DNA of 5,620 nt, taken from NCBI GenBank assembly GCA_003230535.1, contig QIEW01000473.1:1-5620 (forward strand), in the 5' to 3' direction. The position numbers and the translations under genes were made by a program. This document shows positions 1 to 4,076 of the stretch, one piece after another. The number at the start of each line of letters is the position of its first letter. Position 1 is the stretch's first letter. The notes beneath the pieces were generated by a model. That model had not been told where the DNA came from and made no database searches. It saw only the letters and a list, made by a program, of their open reading frames with translations. Source of the DNA: a bacterium (GTDB lineage: Bacteria; SZUA-182; SZUA-191).

Positions 1-85
1 ATCTTCAGCGGGCTTTCTTTTACCTAAGATTTGAGGTCTCAGTTTATACAGAGGTAACCTATCACAGGCGGAAGTTTTGCTAATC

Positions 86-466
86 CTAAGTTACAATCAA
101 AGGGGCGTCATCCTCGGGCGATACTCGCTGAACCTCATCGATTAGTTTAAGCACCCGTTCTCCTTCCTCGAGGGCCTCATCAAATTTAAATACCAGTTCC
201 GGCGTATAACGCAGTTTCAGGTTTTGGCTTAAGCTCCTCCTGATAAAGCTTTTGGCGCTCTCCAAACCCTTTAATACTTTTTGTCTGGCAGCATCGTCAT
301 TTTCATGAGTACACATAAATACATTGGCGTAGCGCAGATCAGCGCTCAACTTAACCCTGGTTATAGTAACAAAACGGATACGAGGGTCTTTTACTTGGCG
401 TAAAAGAAGATTAGAAATCTCCCTTTGGATTAGACCACTCATTCGGGCTGTACGATCAGACGGCAT
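86..466 (-). CDS. rbfA: Ribosome-binding factor A (RbfA), 126 aa
   Basis: RbfA is a cytoplasmic assembly factor that binds the immature 30S subunit and helps mature the 5' end of 16S rRNA; it is important for growth in the cold. The 126 residues match the usual size and show the single KH-like domain. After an N-terminal helix (about 3-25) comes DPRIRFVTITRVKLSADLRY (27-46), then the helix around ESAKSFIRRSLSQNLKLRY (69-87) and PELVFKFDEALEEGERV (89-105). The Ala-x-Gly kink typical of this fold reads Ala-Lys-Ser here (71-73), a mild departure. The ATG is preceded by AGGGAGG at a good distance (mRNA sense), which fixes the start. The gene is transcribed away from cysK. In most bacteria rbfA follows infB; here it begins its own unit next to cysK. 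Identification is firm. Confidence 0.95.
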   Translation of the reverse strand: MPSDRTARMSGLIQREISNLLLRQVKDPRIRFVTITRVKLSADLRYANVFMCTHENDDAARQKVLKGLESAKSFIRRSLSQNLKLRYTPELVFKFDEALEEGERVLKLIDEVQRVSPEDDAPLIVT

Positions 467-500
467 AAGAATCCCTCCCTTCGTTTATCTATCAATTTGA

Positions 501-529
501 AAATTAACACACCAACATGTTAAAATCAA
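501..529 (-). promoter_or_regulatory. Candidate rbfA promoter
   Basis: On the minus strand TTGATT (plus positions 524-529) and TAATTT (501-506) are separated by 17 bases. This would start transcription near 494 and give a leader of about 28 nt that contains the rbfA ribosome-binding site. The -10 matches the consensus only in part. The spacer holds the 8-base palindrome AACATGTT (514-521), which could be an operator or chance. No other convincing promoter is seen for rbfA. Confidence 0.3.
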
Positions 530-613
530 TAGTAAAATATTTTCCCCAGCCGATATTTCAGGAGATCGCCCTACCCGACAACAACAATGGCCTGATCAGT
601 TGATGAAAAATTC

Positions 614-641
614 TTGACAATTAAGCTCATTATGCTAAGTT
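614..641 (+). promoter_or_regulatory. Candidate cysK promoter
   Basis: A perfect -35 box TTGACA (614-619) is followed after 16 bases by a poor -10, TAAGTT (636-641). This predicts a start near 648 and a very short leader carrying the cysK ribosome-binding site. TATGCT (631-636) is a better -10 but lies only 11 bases from TTGACA. I see no S-box, T-box or other leader structure, so any sulfur control would have to be through a protein. Confidence 0.4.
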
Positions 642-658
642 AAATAAAGCTTGAAACC

Positions 659-668
659 AAGGAGGTGA
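659..668 (+). promoter_or_regulatory. Ribosome-binding site of cysK
   Basis: AAGGAGGTGA is fully complementary to the usual 16S rRNA 3' end and lies directly before the ATG at 671. It decides the start: the in-frame GTG at 665 is part of this site and cannot be the initiator. It is the strongest ribosome-binding site in the window. Confidence 0.85.
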
Positions 669-670
669 AA

Positions 671-1600
671 ATGGCTAAAAAAATAGTTAACAATATCTTA
701 GAACTTGTTGGCAAAACCCCAATGGTGTGTTTAAACCGCATGGCGGGTGAAGAGGCGGCCCGGGTGTGGGCCAAGTTGGAAGCGTTTAATCCTGGAGGAA
801 GCATTAAAGATCGAATTGCACTCTCTATGATTGAAGATGCCGAAAGGCGGGGGATACTTAACAAAGACAGTGTCATTGTCGAACCCACATCCGGCAACAC
901 CGGTGTCGGCTTGGCTATGGTAGCAGCCGTCAAAGGTTACCATCTGATTATCACCATGCCGGAAACCATGAGTATGGAGCATCGTTATATCCTCAAACAA
1001 TATGGCGCCGATGTATTAATTACCCCGGCGTCGGAAGGTATGGCAGGCGCGGTATATAAGGCTGAAGAGATAGCGGCCAGCACTCCTGGAGCGTTCATGC
1101 CGCAACAGTTCAAGAACCCGGCCAATCCTGAGGTACACCGCCGCAACACCGCCCTGGAGATTATAGAGGACACCGAAGGCAAGTTTGACGTACTAGTGGC
1201 CGGAGTCGGCACCGGAGGCACAATCACCGGTCTGGGAGAAGCTTTAAAGGAACGCTGCCCCCGCGTTAGAATAGTAGCCGTCGAACCAGCCGAATCGCCG
1301 GTGCTCTCCGCCGGAAAATCAGGCCCCCACTGTATTCCTGGGATTGGGGCTGGATTTGTTCCGGAAGTGTATAATGGGGCGGTAGTAGATGAGGTGCGTA
1401 CAGTATCCGACGATGAGGCTTACGAATTCTCCCGCCGGCTGGCCAAACAGGAAGGAATACTTGCCGGCATTTCGGCCGGAGCCGCTGCCTGCGTGGCATT
1501 GGGTATAGCGGGTGAGCTTGGGCCGGGAAAGACCGTGGTCGTCATCCTCCCGGATACCGGATCAAGATACCTTAGTCTGGCTTCTTTTGTGGGAGATTAA
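671..1600 (+). CDS. cysK: Cysteine synthase (O-acetylserine sulfhydrylase), 309 aa
   Basis: This PLP enzyme makes L-cysteine from O-acetyl-L-serine and sulfide, the last step of cysteine synthesis, in the cytoplasm. It is a full-length fold-type II protein of the CysK/CysM family. The PLP lysine is K46 in NPGGSIKDR (40-48). The substrate loop is PTSGNTG (72-78) and the PLP-phosphate loop is GVGTGGT (178-184). Also present are PETMSMEHR (97-105), GIGAGF (224-229), SAG (268-270) and PDTGSRYLS (294-302). The segment usually written TTGPEI reads NTALEI here (159-164), losing the usual Gly and Pro, and the end has Ser where GERY is common. These are small departures in an otherwise ordinary enzyme. 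The start at 671 is set by the ribosome-binding site. No cysE partner is in the window. The specificity call (CysK rather than CysM or a cystathionine beta-synthase-like paralogue) rests on motif resemblance. Confidence 0.93.
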   Translation: MAKKIVNNILELVGKTPMVCLNRMAGEEAARVWAKLEAFNPGGSIKDRIALSMIEDAERRGILNKDSVIVEPTSGNTGVGLAMVAAVKGYHLIITMPETMSMEHRYILKQYGADVLITPASEGMAGAVYKAEEIAASTPGAFMPQQFKNPANPEVHRRNTALEIIEDTEGKFDVLVAGVGTGGTITGLGEALKERCPRVRIVAVEPAESPVLSAGKSGPHCIPGIGAGFVPEVYNGAVVDEVRTVSDDEAYEFSRRLAKQEGILAGISAGAAACVALGIAGELGPGKTVVVILPDTGSRYLSLASFVGD

Positions 1601-1692
1601 ACGGCGCCTTTTCCCATTTTGAATATAAAATTTTGTGGGTCATATGTTTGCAATCTTGGGGAGATTACATCTTTAGCCTGAATATAATCATG

Positions 1693-1823
1693 ATGGTTTC
1701 GTAAAAAGTCAAAAAGCGCCGATTTTTGTCATTGCGAGCGAAGCGAAGCAATCTCAAATTTCATTACAAATCAATGGGATCCTCGCAATGACACCCGGGA
1801 CTTTTTACGATTGCATCAACCAT
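1693..1823. repeat. Degenerate palindromic interspersed element (MITE-like)
   Basis: About 131 bases without coding capacity are bounded by ATGGTT (1693-1698) and AACCAT (1818-1823). Inside lie two nested perfect inverted repeats. TCGTAAAAAGTC (1699-1710) pairs with GACTTTTTACGA (1799-1810), and TGTCATTGCGAG (1727-1738) pairs with CTCGCAATGACA (1782-1793). The left half also holds GAGCGAAGCGAAGCAATCTC (1736-1755), a string I recall in dispersed repeats of several anaerobes, often as a complete palindrome. Here the right half lacks its mirror image and the spacing of the arms is unequal (16 and 5 bases), so the copy looks decayed. I see no clear target-site duplication. It lies downstream of cysK, where no better terminator was found. 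Confidence 0.7.
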
Positions 1824-2242
1824 AGCTATGAGATAGCGGAATGTAAGAAATTATAACAATTGCTCTCCGAAAATATATGTAACATATCAATTCTTATAAT
1901 AGTCAACCCGGCTTAATAAATCCGCGGCAAACATTAATGATGTTATTTGGATACAGCTACTTGTAGAATAACGGTCAAAAAACAAAATGGCTCATACAAA
2001 TTACTGAAAACTCTCGCTATGGAAGCGACCAGCTCCGAGCGTGTTTATGATCCCGAATTATTCGGGTTAATACCCTACAAACATCTATATCCTCAAACAA
2101 GATCGTCGGGATGAAAAACTCTTCCCCCTCTCTGTCCCAATAATAGTACTATGTTATTTATGGATCGTTCTCCCAGTCGTAGCGGGGGCTCCACTTCAAA
2201 TGTCTTGTTTGTAAACGGTAACTCACCTACCTGACAACTACT
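1824..2242. other. Gene-free stretch upstream of lspA
   Basis: About 420 bases with no gene I can support on either strand; stop codons interrupt every frame. Visible items are a 6-base-pair hairpin CCCGAA/TTCGGG with loop TTA (2052-2066, no T-tract on either side) and a 10-base palindrome ATAGTACTAT (2143-2152). The 15-base string TATATCCTCAAACAA (2086-2100) also occurs inside cysK (986-1000). I could not place a promoter for lspA, and there is no Shine-Dalgarno site in front of it. The stretch may be a long leader or the remains of lost genes; the sequence does not decide. Confidence 0.5.
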
Positions 2243-2719
2243 ATGCGGTATATTCTGATTTTTATTTCTGTATTAGCTATGGATCTAAGCACTAAGTATC
2301 TAGTGCAGGAGAGGATGATGCTATATCAAAGTATACCTGTCATACCCGGCTGTTTTAATCTGACATATATTACCAATCCCGGAGCTGTCTTCGGTTTATT
2401 TGCCGGTTTGGAAACTTCCTTACGGGAAACTATATTTCTCACAACCTCTATTATTGCCATCGCTATCATCATAACCTGCCTTTATAAATACCGAAGCGTA
2501 CTATCAAGAGCTGCTTTTACTCTGATCTTGGCCGGGGCTCTGGGGAATTTGGTGGATCGGCTGCGACAAGGCGCCGTAATCGACTTTATCGATCTCTACG
2601 TGGGGCAATATCACTGGCCTGCATTTAATATAGCTGATTCGGCCATTACCATCGGGGTAACGTTACTTATCTGGGATCAGTTACGTTATGGAGAACAATT
2701 AACTAAGCAGCAGAGTTAG
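2243..2719 (+). CDS. lspA: Lipoprotein signal peptidase (signal peptidase II), 158 aa
   Basis: LspA is a membrane aspartic protease that removes the signal peptide from prolipoproteins once Lgt has lipidated the Cys. Four hydrophobic segments are visible, near residues 1-14, 60-80, 88-104 and 131-145. The family signatures are all present: D14 followed by STKYL, NPGAVFG (45-51), GNLVDR (101-106) with catalytic D105, VIDFID (112-117), and FNIADS (128-133) with catalytic D132. The length is normal. The ATG at 2243 is the only sensible start: an in-frame TAA lies about 24 bases upstream, and a later Met13 would destroy the first membrane segment. No Shine-Dalgarno motif precedes it, unlike rbfA and cysK. 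lgt follows after four bases, so the two form an operon for lipoprotein maturation. Confidence 0.95.
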   Translation: MRYILIFISVLAMDLSTKYLVQERMMLYQSIPVIPGCFNLTYITNPGAVFGLFAGLETSLRETIFLTTSIIAIAIIITCLYKYRSVLSRAAFTLILAGALGNLVDRLRQGAVIDFIDLYVGQYHWPAFNIADSAITIGVTLLIWDQLRYGEQLTKQQS

Positions 2720-2723
2720 ACGC

Positions 2724-3506
2724 ATGTATCCAACATTAATAGAACTGGGTCCGCTTACTATCCACACTTACGGGTTAGCCATAGCTCTTGCGTTCATAAT
2801 AGGGATATTGTTGGCTACTCATCAGGCGGAGAAGGAAGGTATAAATCCGGAGAAAATACTGGATCTGGGTTTTTATTTAATGATAGCCGCCATAATTGGT
2901 TCCCGTTTACTCTTTGTCCTTTTAGAATATAAAGCTTATGTTGACAACCCGTGGCGGATATTCAAGATTTGGGAAGGAGGGCTGGTATTTTATGGCGGGC
3001 TGATAGCAGCAGTAATAACAGGAAGCTGGTACATCAGGAAACACGGCCTCCCCTTTTGGAAAACCGCCGATATTGTGGCCCCGTCTATCGCGATTGGTCA
3101 AGGCATAGGCCGACTGGGGTGTTTTGCGGCTGGCTGCTGTTATGGTAAGCTTACAGAGCTGCCTTGGGCGGTCACATTCCGCCATCCTGAATCTTTAGCT
3201 CCAATTGGGGTGGCGCTCCATCCCACACAACTCTATGAATCTTTGTTGATGATGATTATATTCGGTCTGCTGGTTATAATTCGAAAAGTCCGTCACATCT
3301 CAGGCCAGGTATTTTTGAGCTATATTATTCTCTATTCCATTGCCCGGTTTGGCCTGGAGTTTTTCCGGGGAGACCCCAGGGGTTCTGTAACTGCATTAGG
3401 TTACATCCTTTCTACCTCGCAGATCATCTCAGTAATCGGCCTTGTCATAGCTTTGGCCGGGCTATGGTTTTTCACCTGCCGACGCCCTGCAAACCTAAAA
3501 CAATAG
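2724..3506 (+). CDS. lgt: Prolipoprotein diacylglyceryl transferase, 260 aa
   Basis: Lgt moves the diacylglyceryl group from phosphatidylglycerol to the lipobox Cys of prolipoproteins in the cytoplasmic membrane, the step before LspA. About seven hydrophobic segments can be traced. Family motifs in order: IHTYGLAI (13-20), GSRLLF (59-64), WEGGLVFYGG (83-92), the signature GQGIGRLGCFAAGCCYG (125-141) with R130 at the place of the essential Arg, HPTQLYES (166-173), and RFGLEFFRGDPRG (208-220). The Cys-rich signature (C133, C138, C139) replaces the Asn-rich proteobacterial form and fits Clostridia-type Lgt. The start lies four bases after the lspA stop with no Shine-Dalgarno site, so translation is probably coupled to lspA. 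The gap to the next unit holds a terminator and a new promoter, so lgt ends this operon. Confidence 0.95.
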   Translation: MYPTLIELGPLTIHTYGLAIALAFIIGILLATHQAEKEGINPEKILDLGFYLMIAAIIGSRLLFVLLEYKAYVDNPWRIFKIWEGGLVFYGGLIAAVITGSWYIRKHGLPFWKTADIVAPSIAIGQGIGRLGCFAAGCCYGKLTELPWAVTFRHPESLAPIGVALHPTQLYESLLMMIIFGLLVIIRKVRHISGQVFLSYIILYSIARFGLEFFRGDPRGSVTALGYILSTSQIISVIGLVIALAGLWFFTCRRPANLKQ

Positions 3507-3611
3507 ATACCCTCGACAAGGGCAAAAATACTCCCCTGCTTATTTCTATATCGGATTTCGGAAGTTTCAGATTTGTTGTGTTCTTGAGAAATGTACGTTA
3601 ATATAAAAATA

Positions 3612-3640
3612 GATGCAATATGGTTTTGCATCCTTATTTT
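3612..3640 (+). terminator. Candidate terminator after lspA-lgt
   Basis: GATGCAA (3612-3618) pairs with TTGCATC (3626-3632) around a 7-base loop and is followed by a T-rich run, CTTATTTT (3633-3640). The stem is short and AT-rich, so termination may be partial. It lies about 105 bases after the lgt stop and separates this operon from the riboswitch unit. Confidence 0.45.
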
Positions 3641-3665
3641 GTAAATAGAGTAGGAACATTATATT
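3637..3665 (+). promoter_or_regulatory. Candidate promoter of the riboswitch transcript
   Basis: A -10-like TATATT (3660-3665) lies 17 bases after a weak -35-like TTTTGT (3637-3642). The predicted start, near 3671-3673, falls just before the first strand of the aptamer P1 helix (3676), which is where a riboswitch transcript should begin. The placement supports the call more than the match to consensus does. Confidence 0.4.
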
Positions 3666-3675
3666 TGTAAATAAT

Positions 3676-3840
3676 TAACTTCCGCAATCCGGAACACGGT
3701 AAGATTCCGTGGCGGTCCCGCCGCTGTAATCGGGAACACAAGCTGCATGTCTGTAGAGGCAGCCACTGCCGGGGGAGTACCTTGGTGGGAAGGCGCAGCG
3801 ATGATGGTTGATCCGAGAGCCAGAAGACCTGCTGAAGTTA
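3676..3840 (+). ncRNA. Cobalamin (B12) riboswitch aptamer
   Basis: This 165-base leader has the conserved order of the cobalamin riboswitch class. After CCGGAACACGGTAAGATTCC (3689-3708) come GCGG and CCCGCCGCTGTAATCGGGA (3717-3735), the B12-box-like GCCACTGCC (3762-3770), TGGGAAGGCGC (3787-3797), and the closing GCCAGAAGACCTGC (3819-3832). P1 can be drawn directly: TAACTTC (3676-3682) pairs with GAAGTTA (3834-3840), and GCA (3684-3686) continues with TGC (3830-3832). Such RNAs bind adenosyl-, methyl- or hydroxocobalamin and usually switch a downstream gene off. Which form is bound cannot be read here. An intrinsic terminator follows 26 bases later, and the genes controlled are a small peptide and a radical SAM enzyme rather than B12 synthesis or transport genes. 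Confidence 0.93.
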
Positions 3841-3866
3841 TATGTGGTTAGGGAGTTGATGGTAAA

Positions 3867-3909
3867 GGGTTCTTGCAGGTGGGGGGGGTTGTCTGCGGGA
3901 GCCCTTTTT
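3867..3909 (+). terminator. Riboswitch-controlled intrinsic terminator (expression platform)
   Basis: GGGTTCTTGCAG (3867-3878) pairs over 12 positions, three of them G-U, with CTGCGGGAGCCC (3893-3904). TTTTT follows (3905-3909). The 14-base loop contains a run of eight G. The 5' arm overlaps GCAGGT (3875-3880), which can instead pair with ACCTGC (3827-3832), the conserved 3' strand of the aptamer. Ligand-held aptamer would free the 5' arm and give termination. Without cobalamin, the alternative pairing would act as an antiterminator. This predicts repression of the peptide and enzyme genes by B12. Confidence 0.8.
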
Positions 3910-3944
3910 ATTTATCTTATTCTATTAAAAGAAAGGGGGAAACA

Positions 3945-4076
3945 ATGGAGAATACGAACAAGGAAACAAGGAAAGAAAAATTGGACAAAAAAGACGTTAT
4001 CGCCTACCGTAAGAGCTGTAATACAGATGGTACCGGGCTTTCGCATTACATCCTTATGGACAAGGAGAAAAAATGA
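3945..4076 (+). CDS. cbpA: Small precursor peptide of a radical SAM-modified RiPP, CbpA-like (43 aa)
   Basis: A 43-residue peptide gene directly upstream of, and overlapping, a peptide-modifying type radical SAM gene. A Shine-Dalgarno-like AAAGGGGGA (3932-3940) sits before the ATG. Residues 1-17 are highly charged (Lys at 6, 10, 12, 15, 16; several Glu and Asp) and look like a leader. The probable core is CNTDGTGLSHYILMDK (25-40), with a single Cys (C25), several Gly, Ser and Thr, and Y35; the end is EKK. There is no signal peptide and no double-glycine cleavage site. The stop overlaps the next start (ATGA, 4073-4076), and the gene's end carries the next gene's ribosome-binding site, so the two are translated together. 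I recall the NCBI family name 'modified peptide precursor CbpA' for small peptides in this setting, but could not compare sequences. The symbol is unrelated to choline-binding protein A. The product and its function are unknown. Confidence 0.78.
   Translation: MENTNKETRKEKLDKKDVIAYRKSCNTDGTGLSHYILMDKEKK
4062..4067 (+). promoter_or_regulatory. Ribosome-binding site of the radical SAM gene
   Basis: AAGGAG lies five bases before the ATG at 4073, inside the last codons of the peptide gene. It supports the overlapping start. No other ATG, GTG or TTG occurs in frame before Met50 (4220). Confidence 0.75.

Noticed and set aside
665-670. GTG start for cysK, six bases upstream of the ATG
   Set aside because: The GTG is part of the AAGGAGGTGA ribosome-binding site; the ATG at 671 has the right spacing.
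1601-1640. Intrinsic terminator just after cysK
   Set aside because: Only weak AT-rich or 4-base pairings could be drawn; none has a convincing stem and T-tract.
2052-2066. CCCGAA/TTCGGG hairpin as a terminator
   Set aside because: Only 6 base pairs and no T-tract on either strand.
1949-2195. Possible decayed minus-strand gene upstream of lspA
   Set aside because: The frame has several stops at about the rate expected by chance, and no fragment resembles a known protein.
3873-3944. Upstream extension of the peptide gene to the ATG at 3873
   Set aside because: That ATG frame starts inside the terminator stem and has no ribosome-binding site; the ATG at 3945 has one and follows the terminator.
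3945-4076. Precursor as SCIFF or other multi-Cys ranthipeptide
   Set aside because: It contains one Cys only and lacks the Cys-rich SCIFF pattern.
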